A stretch of DNA of 64,000 bases from NCBI GenBank assembly GCA_012719125.1, contig JAAYAY010000328.1, positions 1 to 64,000 on the forward strand. The letters run 5' to 3'. The notes beneath the pieces were generated by a model. It searched no databases. It was not told the DNA's origin and was given only the letters and a program-made list of their open reading frames with translations. Positions within the stretch are counted from its first letter, which is position 1. Each line of letters begins with the position of its first letter. A program made the translations under genes and the position numbers. Shown here piece by piece: positions 49,770 to 58,833 of this stretch. The DNA comes from Planctomycetaceae bacterium (GTDB lineage: Bacteria > Planctomycetota > Planctomycetia > Pirellulales > Thermoguttaceae).

Positions 49770-51437
49770 GTGTCTGAATCGAACGACCACGACAGCACCT
49801 CCCTGGCCGACGTCAAACAACTGGGCCTGTTCGCGGCCATCGCCAGTCTGAGCTACGTCTTCTGGGTCGTCGGGGCCATGGAAATGGTGGAACGGCTCGC
49901 CTACTACGGCGTCAAGGCGGTCGCAGCAATCTATGCGACCGACCCGGTCTCCAGTGGAGGGCTCGGGGTCACGCCGGGCGAGTTTGGCGTGCTTCTCATG
50001 CTCTGGGCACTTGTCCAGTCGATCCTGCCCGTCTTCACGGGCGGGCTTTCCGATCGCTACGGATACAAGCTGACGATCTTCTGCTCCACCGTGGTCAAGA
50101 TCCTCGGCTATGTCATCATGGCCGTCTTTCACACGTACTGGGGCTTCTATGCAGGGGCCGTCGTCCTGGCGGCGGGAACGGCCGTTTTCAAGCCGGGGAT
50201 CCAAGGAACGCTCGTGAAAGCCACCAACCGCTCGAACAGTTCCATGGCTTGGGGCATCTTCTACCAGACCGTCAACATCGGAGGGTTCCTGGGACCGATT
50301 GTGGCGGCCAGGATGCGTTCCGATTTCGCCGCCATCTCGCCGGCGCATGGCTGGACCATGGTGTTCGTTGCCTGCGCCCTGATCATAAGCTGCAACTTCA
50401 TTCTCCTGCTGTCGTATCGCGAAGTGGGCAAGGAGGAACGGCTGGAGCGAGCGCGGCTTCACCGGGAAGGTCTGCGTCGACAAGAGAGCCTGTGGATTGA
50501 ATCATTGCGAGAGCTGACCAAGCCCCACGTCTTCCTCTACCTGGCGATCTTCTCCGGGTTCTGGTTCATGTTCAACACCCTCTTCGACGTCCTGCCCCTC
50601 CACATCCGCGACTGGGTCGATCGCAGCGACGTGATGGCCACCCTCTTCGAGGGCGGCCAGACGAGCAACGGCTTCTTCAAGTTCTTTCTGGGCATGAACG
50701 CCGAAGGGACCGACATCAACCCGGAAGGACTGCTCAACCTGAACGCCGGTTTGATCATGATCTCCTGCTTCTTCTTCGCCTATCTCAGCGGGCTGATGCG
50801 AGCGACCACGAGCATGGTCGTCGGCACCCTTATGGCGACCCTTTCGCTTTTCGCCATCGGACACACCACCGCGGGCTGGACGATGGTCGGGGCGATCTTG
50901 ATCTTCAGCGTCGGCGAGATGCTCTCCAGCCCCAAGTTCAGCGAATTCATCGGCAACTTCGCACCCCACGACAAGAAGGCGATGTATCTGGGATTCTCCC
51001 AGATCCCCCTGGCTGTCGGCTGGACCTTGGAAGGATATCTCGGCCCCTGGCTCTACGGCATTTTCGCCTCCAAGGATCTTTTCTCCAGGCAGCTCCTCGT
51101 CGAACGCCTCAACGCCGGTACGGCCCATTTGCCATCCGGCGACGGCGTGGTGAAGCTGGCCGAACAGTCCACGCTCACGGCCCAGCAGATTCAGGACCTG
51201 GCCGGCGGAAGCACCGAGCAACTCGTCAGTACCATCCCCCAGGGCGAGGCCTTCAACTGGCTCGTTGCCATGACGGGAGAACCGGCAAAAGCCCTCACCG
51301 GCACCCTCTACCAGACCCACGACATCCACATGGTCTGGTCCGTCATGGGTGTCGTCGGTATCCTCACGGCCGCCGGCATTTACCTCTACGGCCGCTGGAT
51401 TCTGGCTCTCTCCCGCCAGGGAAAAGAGATACAATGA
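49770..51437 (+). CDS. POT/PTR-type major facilitator transporter
   Basis: About 555 residues with some 12-14 membrane spans. The POT hallmark EMVERLAYYG (ExxERxxYYG) near residue 40 is the proton-coupled motif of oligopeptide symporters. Next comes the MFS loop motif GGLSDRYGYK, then FKPGIQGTLVKAT and FYQTVNIGGFLGP, all typical of POT proteins. The second half has a long soluble insert (~460-510). The substrate may be peptides. The GTG at 49770 has GGAG about 10 nt upstream; a TTG at 49704 is the alternative. An oligopeptidase gene of M3 type follows 182 bp downstream on the same strand, which would suit peptide uptake and digestion. Confidence 0.85.
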   Translation: MSESNDHDSTSLADVKQLGLFAAIASLSYVFWVVGAMEMVERLAYYGVKAVAAIYATDPVSSGGLGVTPGEFGVLLMLWALVQSILPVFTGGLSDRYGYKLTIFCSTVVKILGYVIMAVFHTYWGFYAGAVVLAAGTAVFKPGIQGTLVKATNRSNSSMAWGIFYQTVNIGGFLGPIVAARMRSDFAAISPAHGWTMVFVACALIISCNFILLLSYREVGKEERLERARLHREGLRRQESLWIESLRELTKPHVFLYLAIFSGFWFMFNTLFDVLPLHIRDWVDRSDVMATLFEGGQTSNGFFKFFLGMNAEGTDINPEGLLNLNAGLIMISCFFFAYLSGLMRATTSMVVGTLMATLSLFAIGHTTAGWTMVGAILIFSVGEMLSSPKFSEFIGNFAPHDKKAMYLGFSQIPLAVGWTLEGYLGPWLYGIFASKDLFSRQLLVERLNAGTAHLPSGDGVVKLAEQSTLTAQQIQDLAGGSTEQLVSTIPQGEAFNWLVAMTGEPAKALTGTLYQTHDIHMVWSVMGVVGILTAAGIYLYGRWILALSRQGKEIQ

Positions 51438-51619
51438 GAGTTTTCCGGGTTCAGGCTTCAGGAAGTCGGAGAAGACTTCGCGGCCCGGGACCCACGTAAC
51501 ACCGTTTGCCGAACCGTGTACAATATACGAAATACAGATCCGTTTCCGCCGGTCCCCGCTTACGCCTCTGCCATTTCCCTGCCATCAGATCCTTTGACCT
51601 TGCACTTCCGAACCCTCCC

Positions 51620-53719
51620 ATGATCCGCACCACCCTTATCACCACGACCTTGCTCATGACTGCCACCACCGCAATGGCTTCCGACAACCCGTTCTTCACC
51701 GAGTGGAAGACGCCGTTCGGCGTTCCACCCTTCCAACAGATCAAGCTCGAACACTATGCCCCGGCCTTTGAAGAGGGCATGAAGCAGCAGAAGCGGGAAG
51801 TGGCGGCAATCGTCGAGAATCCGGTTGCCCCCACCTTCGCGAACACCGTGGAGGCCCTGGACCGAAGCGGGGATCTGCTCGACAAGGTCAGCCTCGTGTT
51901 CTTCGCCATGAAATCGTCGATGACCAACGACGATCTGGAGGCCGTCGCCAAGCAGGTCGTGCCGGAGTTGTCCAAACACAGCGACGAGATCCTCCTCAAC
52001 GACGCCCTGTTCCGCCGGATCGAGGCCGTGCATGACCAGCGGGACAAGCTGAACCTGACGGGCGAACAGTTGCGTCTCCTCGAAGAGGACTACAAGAACT
52101 TCGTCCGCGGCGGTGCCAAGCTGTCGCCGGACAAGAAGGCTCGCCTGACCGAGATCAACGCCGAGTTGTCGTTGCTCTCGCTCAGTTTCGGCGAGCACGT
52201 GCTCAAGGAGAACAATCGCTTCGAGATGGTCCTCGACAAGGAAGCCGATCTTGTCGGGCTGCCGGCCGACGTTATCGCCGGTGCGGCCGAGACGGCCAAG
52301 CAGCGGGGTCACGAGGGCAAATGGGTCTTCACCCTCCACAAGCCCAGCTTGATCCCCTTCCTGCAATACTCGGAGCGCCGCGATCTCCGAGAGAAGATCT
52401 ACAAGGGTTACATCGAGCGGGGCAACCACGACGACGAACTCGACAACAAAAAGATCTGCGCCCGGATGGCTGCACTGCGGGTCGAGAAAGCCAAGCTCCT
52501 CGGCTACCCGACCCACGCCCACTTCGTGCTCGAAGACAACATGGCCAAGGAGCCCGAGCAGGTCTATGAACTGCTCCACAAGTTGTGGACTCCGGCCCTG
52601 GCCCGGGCCAAGGCCGAGGCGGCCGACATGCAGAAGATGATCGATGCCGAGGGCGGCGGATTCAAGCTCCAGTCGTGGGACTGGTGGTACTACGCCGAAA
52701 GGGTAAAGAAGGCCAAGTACGATCTCGACGAGACGATGCTCCGCCCCTACCTCAAGCTGGAGAACGTGATCGACGGGGCCTTCGAGGTGGCCACGCGGCT
52801 CTACGGACTCCGGTTCGAGAAGCGTCCCGAGGTTCCCGTCTATCACGAAGACGTCGCCTGCTTCGAGGTGAAGGAGGCCGACGGAACCCACGTGGGGCTG
52901 CTCTACGTCGACTACTTCCCGCGGGAAAGCAAGCGGGGCGGGGCGTGGATGAGCGAGTTCCGGGGCCAGTCGAAGATCGGCGGCAAGAACATCCGGCCGG
53001 TGATCTTCAACGTGGGCAACTTCTCGAAGCCCACGGCCGACAAGCCGTCGCTGCTCTCGTTCGAGGAGACGCAGACCATGTTCCACGAGTTCGGCCACGC
53101 CCTCCACGGCCTGCTTTCCGACTGCACCTACAAGAGTCTTTCGGGCACGAACGTGCCCCGCGATTTCGTCGAACTCCCCTCGCAGATTATGGAGAACTGG
53201 GCCTCGGAACCGGAGGTGCTCAAGATGTACGCCCGGCATTACGAGACGGGCGAGCCGATGCCCGACGAACTGATCGAGAAGATCCGCAAGTCGCGGCATT
53301 TCAACCAGGGGTTTGAGACGACCGAGTACCTGGCAGCCTCCTTCCTCGACATGGATTGGCACACCCTGACCGAGGCCGATCCCAATTGCGACGTGCTCGC
53401 CTTCGAAAACAAGTCGCTCGACCGGATCGGGCTCATTTCCGAGATCATCTCCCGGTACCGCAGCCCCTATTTCCAACACATCTTCGCCGGCGGCTACTCG
53501 GCCGGTTACTATTCCTACATCTGGTCGGCCGTCCTGGATGCCGACGCCTTCGCGGCCTTCAAGGAGACCGGCAACCTGTTCGACCAGAAGACCGCCCGAG
53601 CCTTCCGAGAGAACGTGCTGTCGAAGGGCAACACGGAAGACCCGATGACGTTGTACAAGAAGTTCCGTGGGAAGGAGCCGTCCATCGAACCGCTGCTGAA
53701 GCGGCGGGGGTTGGATTGA
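51620..53719 (+). CDS. M3-family oligopeptidase (Dcp/OpdA-like), exported
   Basis: A 699-residue thimet-type zinc metallopeptidase. The catalytic motif FHEFGHALHGLLSD gives His489, Glu490 and His493, with the third ligand in PSQIMENWASEPE. The long helical N-terminal half is typical of peptidyl-dipeptidase Dcp and oligopeptidase A. A signal peptide (TTLITTTLLMTATTAMA) places it outside the cytoplasm, unlike E. coli OpdA. The ATG at 51620 was chosen because it begins this signal; upstream codons lack features. It should cut short peptides, with the POT transporter upstream able to take up the products. Confidence 0.93.
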   Translation: MIRTTLITTTLLMTATTAMASDNPFFTEWKTPFGVPPFQQIKLEHYAPAFEEGMKQQKREVAAIVENPVAPTFANTVEALDRSGDLLDKVSLVFFAMKSSMTNDDLEAVAKQVVPELSKHSDEILLNDALFRRIEAVHDQRDKLNLTGEQLRLLEEDYKNFVRGGAKLSPDKKARLTEINAELSLLSLSFGEHVLKENNRFEMVLDKEADLVGLPADVIAGAAETAKQRGHEGKWVFTLHKPSLIPFLQYSERRDLREKIYKGYIERGNHDDELDNKKICARMAALRVEKAKLLGYPTHAHFVLEDNMAKEPEQVYELLHKLWTPALARAKAEAADMQKMIDAEGGGFKLQSWDWWYYAERVKKAKYDLDETMLRPYLKLENVIDGAFEVATRLYGLRFEKRPEVPVYHEDVACFEVKEADGTHVGLLYVDYFPRESKRGGAWMSEFRGQSKIGGKNIRPVIFNVGNFSKPTADKPSLLSFEETQTMFHEFGHALHGLLSDCTYKSLSGTNVPRDFVELPSQIMENWASEPEVLKMYARHYETGEPMPDELIEKIRKSRHFNQGFETTEYLAASFLDMDWHTLTEADPNCDVLAFENKSLDRIGLISEIISRYRSPYFQHIFAGGYSAGYYSYIWSAVLDADAFAAFKETGNLFDQKTARAFRENVLSKGNTEDPMTLYKKFRGKEPSIEPLLKRRGLD

Positions 53720-53755
53720 AATTGCCGGCCAGCAGCGCTGATGCCGAAAGAAATC

Positions 53756-53782
53756 CCCTCCCCAGCGAAGCGAGGGGGAGGG
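53756..53782. repeat. CCCTCCCC hairpin repeat / terminator
   Basis: Arms 53756-53763 (CCCTCCCC) and 53775-53782 pair perfectly over 8 bp around AGCGAAGCGAG. It lies 37 bp after the oligopeptidase gene and is related to the motif at 49553. It may serve as a terminator, a REP-like repeat or both. Confidence 0.6.
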
Positions 53783-53840
53783 TTAGGAAAGGGCGTGAAG
53801 GTCCACTCGCCTCCAACCCCGAAACGGGCGACAAGACTCC

Positions 53841-54338
53841 ATGGGTGAGGCAGACCAGATCGACGAGAGTTCCTGTGGCTCGCAGAAGCCGCCGCACCAC
53901 TCCCTTATTGCGATCGAATCACTCGACGCCCCCGACATCCAGAGGTCCGGTTGTCTGCTGATCGTCGGTCATCTGCTGATCACATGTGCCCTTGGTCCCA
54001 CATCGGCTGTTGTCGCATGGTCCCTCGTTTGCGGCAATTGGCAGATCCTCACTCCCAGTAATCTCCTCGGTTCGCTGTTTGCTTTCCTGTTCTTTGGCTA
54101 TCCGTTCCTGCTCCCGTTCTGCGTTCTCACTTGGCTGGGATGTGCTCTGTTGCACAAGCTGCATTTGAGAAGCGTTTTCCTTTGGGCAGTGGGTGGCGCG
54201 TTGATCGGCGTTTCCATTGCCTTGTTCTATCTTCTGTTCGCAACGTGGCCCAAAGGCCCGTCGGCAGAAGAAGGCACGGCGATTGGCTTGGCATCGGGCG
54301 TGTTGCTCAGATGGCTGTGGATACCACGACGCTCGTGA
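53841..54338 (+). CDS. Small membrane protein, unknown function
   Basis: A 165-residue protein with four predicted membrane spans (~35-60, ~70-95, ~97-112, ~118-145) and an acidic N-terminal tail (MGEADQIDESS). No family is recognised. The ATG at 53841 has no strong ribosome site, so the start is uncertain. It is 95 bp upstream of the nucleoside-hydrolase-like gene, in the same direction. Confidence 0.5.
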   Translation: MGEADQIDESSCGSQKPPHHSLIAIESLDAPDIQRSGCLLIVGHLLITCALGPTSAVVAWSLVCGNWQILTPSNLLGSLFAFLFFGYPFLLPFCVLTWLGCALLHKLHLRSVFLWAVGGALIGVSIALFYLLFATWPKGPSAEEGTAIGLASGVLLRWLWIPRRS

Positions 54339-54432
54339 CAATCAGCGTGTGTCACCCCACGACATGGCCGGACTGTCCTGCTACAATCCACCTCAGATTG
54401 TCCCGTTCCGGCAGAATATCGAGGACCCCGCC

Positions 54433-55845
54433 ATGCCACGCATCGCCCTCTCCCTGCTGCTCCTTCTTGCGTTCCAGATTCCCTCACCGGCCGCCGTCCC
54501 GGTCATCTACTCGACCGACCTCTACCATCCCCACGACGATCCTGACGACCATTACGATCTGGCCTGTCTCTATTCCTTGCCGGAGCTCGACGTCAAGGGC
54601 ATCGTCATCGACATGGCCAACATCGACCAGAAACGCCCCTACCAGGGCGAAGGCAAGAAGCCGGGGCTGGTGGCCATCGAACAGATGAAACACCTGACGG
54701 GCAAGTCGGTGCCTTGCGTGACCGGGCTGGAACACGCCTTGAAGTCGGTCGACGATCCGGCCACCGACCAGCCCGAATCGACCCAGGGCGCGGTGAACCT
54801 GATCCTCTCCGTACTTCGAAAGTCCGATGAAAAGGTCTGCCTGTTCACGGTCGGCAGCCTCGTCGACGTGGCGGCCGCCTGCAACCGCGAGCCGGAGCTG
54901 CTTCGTAAGAAGGTCCGGGCTATCTACATCAACGCAGGCACGGGCCCCGACGGGTATCAGGAGGAGTGGAACGTGCGGCTCGACCAGAACGCCTACCGCC
55001 GCATCCTGCTCTCCGATCTGCCCCTGAAGTGGTACCCCTGTTTCGGCCACGACGGCTACTTCACGCATTTCATCGTCGACCAGACGGAGATCCTCGGCTC
55101 GGCGCCCGCACCGCTAAGGGCCTATTTCGCCTACGCGCTGGACCGATCGACCGAAGAGCCGATTTCGTTCCTCACTCGCGAGTGCCCCCCGCCCCAAGGT
55201 CCGCGGAACATGTGGTGCACGCCTTCCTTCGTCGACCTGGCGGGCAGGAAGATCTATAAGACTGCAAGAGGCTACGAGGCCCTGGCCGACCCGCCCCAGC
55301 CGGACGCCGTCCCAGTCGATTGCTACCAGATGGAGCCGGTCGAGCTTTCCCAAAGCAAAGCGCCTTCAAGTGCGACGGAGTCAGGCGTGGCGGCAACCTA
55401 TCTGGACAGGCAGCAGGATCTGATCGGCAAAAAGAGCCTGGAACCAGACGGCCAGCCCGACTGCCAGGTTCGCATTACCGGCCTCCCCTCGGGCAAGGTG
55501 ATTCAGAAGGCGACGCTCACCGGTCCCCGCAACGGCATCTGGCTCGATCGTCCCAATCCGGACCGTTGGCTGTTCACCCTCGAACCGGAAGGCGACACCC
55601 GTCTGCTGACGTTTTCGTTCTGGGCCCACGGCCAGCACCGGCTGGAGCTTCAGTACGACGACCAATCGACGCAGGGTGTTACGTTCCACGTCTACTTCCC
55701 CGGTTCGCCATACTTCGAGGCCAGGTTGGGTGCGGCCAAGAGTAACGTGCGGGTGATCAGGAAGGTGGAGTCGGCGTATACGGAGGTGATGGCGTCGGTG
55801 CTGAAAAACTTGCTGTCGTCGGGTGAGCTGGTCCCGCAACAGTGA
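54433..55845 (+). CDS. Secreted nucleoside-hydrolase-like protein
   Basis: A 470-residue protein with a signal peptide (ALSLLLLLAFQIPSPAA). The start of the mature part, VIYSTDL followed by PHDDPDDHYDL, resembles the calcium-binding N-terminal Asp cluster (DxDxxxDD) of inosine-uridine nucleoside hydrolases, but the first Asp pair is interrupted by an insertion. KGIVIDM, KVCLFTVGSLVDVA and IYINAGTG correspond to further core strands. The second half (~300-470) is a beta-rich accessory region. It may hydrolyse a nucleoside or related N-glycoside outside the cell. The ATG at 54433 begins the signal; earlier codons overlap the previous gene. Confidence 0.72.
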   Translation: MPRIALSLLLLLAFQIPSPAAVPVIYSTDLYHPHDDPDDHYDLACLYSLPELDVKGIVIDMANIDQKRPYQGEGKKPGLVAIEQMKHLTGKSVPCVTGLEHALKSVDDPATDQPESTQGAVNLILSVLRKSDEKVCLFTVGSLVDVAAACNREPELLRKKVRAIYINAGTGPDGYQEEWNVRLDQNAYRRILLSDLPLKWYPCFGHDGYFTHFIVDQTEILGSAPAPLRAYFAYALDRSTEEPISFLTRECPPPQGPRNMWCTPSFVDLAGRKIYKTARGYEALADPPQPDAVPVDCYQMEPVELSQSKAPSSATESGVAATYLDRQQDLIGKKSLEPDGQPDCQVRITGLPSGKVIQKATLTGPRNGIWLDRPNPDRWLFTLEPEGDTRLLTFSFWAHGQHRLELQYDDQSTQGVTFHVYFPGSPYFEARLGAAKSNVRVIRKVESAYTEVMASVLKNLLSSGELVPQQ

Positions 55846-56155
55846 GGCAGGTGGACGAAAAAAATCTACCAGTTAGACGCTCTAGGATAGGAAAAAGGCG
55901 TGGGCATGTGGAGCAGAATCCCACTCGGCATAGACAGCGTACTGGCCGCTCCACATGTCCACGCCTTTTTCCTATCCTACTGTTGCGGATATCGTTCACA
56001 TTCAGGTGCGCCAAAATGGACCTGAACGGTCGATGAGAGTGCGAAACAACGGGCCACTACCGGTGAAGCTTGCTGCTGCGTGAGATTTCGCACTCTCATC
56101 GACCTTTCAGCCCCATTTGTGCGTCTAACTGGTAGATTTTTTTCGTCCACCTGCC
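55846..56155. repeat. 310-bp nested palindromic element (three stems)
   Basis: Outer arms 55846-55880 and 56121-56155 are a perfect 35-bp inverted repeat, beginning directly after the stop codon of the previous gene. Inside are two further hairpins. Arms 55883-55914 / 55948-55979 match over 32 bp with one difference, which would be a G-U pair in RNA. Arms 56022-56046 / 56086-56110 match over 25 bp with one mismatch. The single strand can fold into a three-way junction. No protein is encoded. It looks like a MITE-type element or a structured RNA; the remaining 158 bp up to the SMP-30 gene should hold its promoter. Confidence 0.85.
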
Positions 56156-56313
56156 TGATCGCACGGACTTGGAGTGCGTGCGACTTGTCGGCGTCTTCAC
56201 AACGGCTGGTCAGACTCCGTAGAATACCGGGCAAGCAGACAACAGCGCCGACCGGTTGGCCGCTACGGCCAGATGACGGCGTGCTCATCCGCCCCAGCCG
56301 AAAGGACTTCACC

Positions 56314-57183
56314 ATGTCCCACTTGAAATCGCTGCTCGCCCTCGCGTTTGCTCTTTCCTGCATCCCGGCCATGGCCGCCGACCTGGTCGCCCCCGGCGCG
56401 ACGGTCGAGAAGCTGGCCGACGGATTCCAGTTCACCGAAGGCCCCGCCTGCGATGCCGAAGGAAACGTCTTCTTTTCCGACATCCCCAACGAGCGGATCC
56501 ACAAATGGTCGGTCGACGGCAAGCTGACCACCTTTCGCGAGAACTCGGGGAAGGCGAACGGGCTGTTCTTCGACGCCAAGGGCAACCTGGTCGCCTGCGA
56601 GGGGGGCAGCCGGCAGCTCACTTCGATCGCCCCCGACGGCACGGTGACTGTCCTGGCCGATAGTTATCAGGGCAAGAAGCTCAACAGTCCCAACGATCTG
56701 TGGGTCGATCCAAAGGGAGGCGTCTACTTCAGCGATCCGCGTTACGGGCAGGACATGCAGATCGAGCAGGACGGATTCCACGTCTACTATCTCCCGCCTG
56801 GCGGGAAGGAACTCGTTCGCGTGGTCGGCGACCTCGTCAAACCGAACGGCGCGCTGGGAACGGCCGACGGCAAGCTGCTCTACGTGGCCGATGCGGGCGA
56901 CGGCAAGACCTACGTCTACAAGATCCAGCCCGACGGTTCTCTGACCGACCGCAAGCTGGCTGCCCCGGTGGGGGCCGACGGCATGACGCTCGACGAGAAG
57001 GGGAACCTGTACCTCGCCCGCAACGCTGTCCAGGTCTACAGTCCCGCCGGTGAACCGGTCACCCAGATCGAGATTCCCGAGGCCCCGGCCAACGTCTGCT
57101 TCGGCGGCAAGGACCGCAAGACGCTGTTCATTACGGCGAGAAAGGGTCTGTACGCCATCAAGATGAATGTCCGCGGGCAATGA
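56314..57183 (+). CDS. Secreted SMP-30/gluconolactonase-like protein
   Basis: A 289-residue six-bladed beta-propeller with a signal peptide (LLALAFALSCIPAMA). The first-blade motif FTEGPACDAEGNVFFSD carries the metal-ligand Glu, followed by NSPNDLWVDPKGGVYFSDP (Asn and Asp ligands) and VADAGDGKTYVYKI. SMP-30 proteins hydrolyse sugar lactones. Exported copies are very common in planctomycetes. The ATG at 56314 has AAAGGA about 7 nt upstream; an open frame extending back to 56080 enters the palindromic element and is not coding. Confidence 0.9.
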   Translation: MSHLKSLLALAFALSCIPAMAADLVAPGATVEKLADGFQFTEGPACDAEGNVFFSDIPNERIHKWSVDGKLTTFRENSGKANGLFFDAKGNLVACEGGSRQLTSIAPDGTVTVLADSYQGKKLNSPNDLWVDPKGGVYFSDPRYGQDMQIEQDGFHVYYLPPGGKELVRVVGDLVKPNGALGTADGKLLYVADAGDGKTYVYKIQPDGSLTDRKLAAPVGADGMTLDEKGNLYLARNAVQVYSPAGEPVTQIEIPEAPANVCFGGKDRKTLFITARKGLYAIKMNVRGQ

Positions 57184-57198
57184 CAAGTCTGTGCGCCA

Positions 57199-57257
57199 CT
57201 GCTTACTTGTAAGCAGCGTTCTCACGCTATTCAGTGGGCACTGCTTGGTAAGCAGTG
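57199..57257. terminator. Paired CTGCTTAC hairpins after the SMP-30 gene
   Basis: CTGCTTAC/GTAAGCAG (57199-57216, 2-base loop) and CACTGCTT/AAGCAGTG (57239-57257, 3-base loop) are two related short hairpins 15-75 bp after the stop codon. They share the CTGCTT core, as if duplicated, and could end the transcript. Confidence 0.5.
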
Positions 57258-57271
57258 GGTGTCCGGGAATT

Positions 57272-57343
57272 GGTCGTAGCCGAATTCGCCAGAATTTGGC
57301 CCTCTCGGCAGCTTGCCAAAGTCTGGCGACTTCGGCTACGACC
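57272..57343. repeat. 29-bp inverted repeat (GTCGTAGCCGAA type)
   Basis: Arms 57272-57300 and 57315-57343 pair over 29 bp with two mismatches around a 14-base loop. The outer part is GGTCGTAGCCGAA. It lies between the convergent SMP-30 and Gfo/Idh/MocA genes and represents a further intergenic repeat family in this window. Confidence 0.8.
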
Positions 57344-57415
57344 GGAAAACCGCCTATTCACGGCCTCAATTTCCGGACGCCCTCTGCGAGCAAGCTGTGG
57401 CACACGACTGCTGAA

Positions 57416-58723
57416 TCAGACTTCTTTCGGCAGTTCATATCCCTTCCGTCGCGGGCGGGAGCGGAGGGCGTTCGCTTCGTCGTCGCCGGCAAACTCTTCC
57501 TTGACCGGGTCCCACTTGAGCGAGCGGCCAAGCTCGCGGCAGATGTTGACCAGGATGCAGATCACCGACGCACGGTGCCCGACCTCTGCAGGCGCGCGGG
57601 GCTTCTCGCGAGTTCGCATGCAATCGACCCAGTTGCGGATGTGGGCGTGGGCCACGCTGGCATATTCCGACTTGTCGGCCGGCGGCGGAGCGTCTTGGAT
57701 CAGTTCGGGAGGATTCGAGGCGAGGCGGTTTCGGTTGATTTCGATCTTGCCCTTGTCGCCGACGAAGATTGCCCCGAGTCCGGGACCGGTTCCTTTGGGC
57801 AGCGAGAGCTTCAGCAGCGTGCCGTTGGGATAGCGCATGGTGACCGGTGCGTTGGGGCCTTCTCCTTCCAGGCGGATCTCTTCGGGGCAGGTGTCGTCGG
57901 TGCCCAAGGCCCGCTGCACCTGGTCGAAGGCATGGGCCCCCCAGCCGGTCACTCCCCAGCCGAGCCCGCCGCCGTCATAGTCGCGGAATTTGCCCCAGCG
58001 GCCGAGGCCCGGGTGCAACGCAGGGCTGTACGGGATCAACTCGGTCTGGTGGCACCACATGTGCCAGTTCATCTCCGCGGGCGTCGGTTCCGAGGGGAGT
58101 TCCCCGCGGAGTTCCGGGCCGATGAAGTTGGGACAGAGGACCGTGTGCACTTTGCCGATCGCCCCGTTGCGGACAAGGTCGCTGCCGAAGTTGTTGATGT
58201 CGATCGAACGCTGCTGTGTGCCGACCTGGACCACCCGGCCGTACTTCTTCTCCGCCCGAATCAGGTACTGCCCTTCTTCAATCGTGATCGTGAGCGGCTT
58301 CTCGGCATAGACGTCGAGCCCCGCCTGCATGGCGTGGATGCAGATCAAGGCTCGGGCGTGGGTGGTCGTCGCCACGAAAACGCCGTCGAGCTTCTCTTTC
58401 TCGAGCATCTCGCGGTAGTCCTGATAGCGAGCGCACGACTCAGTGACGATCGAGTCCGGTACCTCCTTCACGGCTTCCAGATAGGCATTGATCTGTCGCA
58501 GATCGCAATCAGCTATGGCGACGAGTCTCAGGTCAGACGGGCTTTCCTTGGTCAGGTCGCGCGAGCGAAAGCCGGAGCCGATGAGTCCCACGTGGATCCG
58601 GTCGTTGGCGCCCGGGCGTCCCGGAGCCGCCAGGGTCGTGGAAGGCACGAATTGAGGCGCTGCAACCGCCGCCCCAAGAGCTGTCTTCAGGAAAACGCGC
58701 CGGCGAAATCGGGTGGTTGACAT
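57416..58723 (-). CDS. Tat-exported Gfo/Idh/MocA-family oxidoreductase
   Basis: A 435-residue NAD(P)-dependent oxidoreductase. The Tat signal reads RFRRRVFLKTALGAAVAAP. The Rossmann motif VGLIGSGFRSRD follows at about residues 45-56, with DVYAEKPLTITIEEG containing the family's conserved EKP (residues ~140-142) and VVQVGTQQR after it. The C-terminal part is the alpha/beta domain that closes over the sugar substrate. Exported Gfo/Idh/MocA proteins are greatly expanded in planctomycetes and act on sugars or inositols; the exact substrate is unknown. It is divergent from the ADP-ribosylglycohydrolase-like gene with a 110-bp gap. Confidence 0.92.
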   Translation of the reverse strand: MSTTRFRRRVFLKTALGAAVAAPQFVPSTTLAAPGRPGANDRIHVGLIGSGFRSRDLTKESPSDLRLVAIADCDLRQINAYLEAVKEVPDSIVTESCARYQDYREMLEKEKLDGVFVATTTHARALICIHAMQAGLDVYAEKPLTITIEEGQYLIRAEKKYGRVVQVGTQQRSIDINNFGSDLVRNGAIGKVHTVLCPNFIGPELRGELPSEPTPAEMNWHMWCHQTELIPYSPALHPGLGRWGKFRDYDGGGLGWGVTGWGAHAFDQVQRALGTDDTCPEEIRLEGEGPNAPVTMRYPNGTLLKLSLPKGTGPGLGAIFVGDKGKIEINRNRLASNPPELIQDAPPPADKSEYASVAHAHIRNWVDCMRTREKPRAPAEVGHRASVICILVNICRELGRSLKWDPVKEEFAGDDEANALRSRPRRKGYELPKEV

Positions 58724-58833
58724 GGGAAGGGGCTCCTGCTGGGGAACGGGGCTGGCTTGGCACTGTGCCGGCCTTTAGAATAGCGAGCGGCTTCAGTAAC
58801 GGCAACTTTCGACAATATCCAAGGAAACAAACC

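Noticed and set aside
51560-53479. Minus-strand open frame of 639 codons
   Set aside because: Fully antisense to the M3 oligopeptidase, whose zinc motif is intact. Low-complexity Val/Leu/Glu/His composition and no domain.
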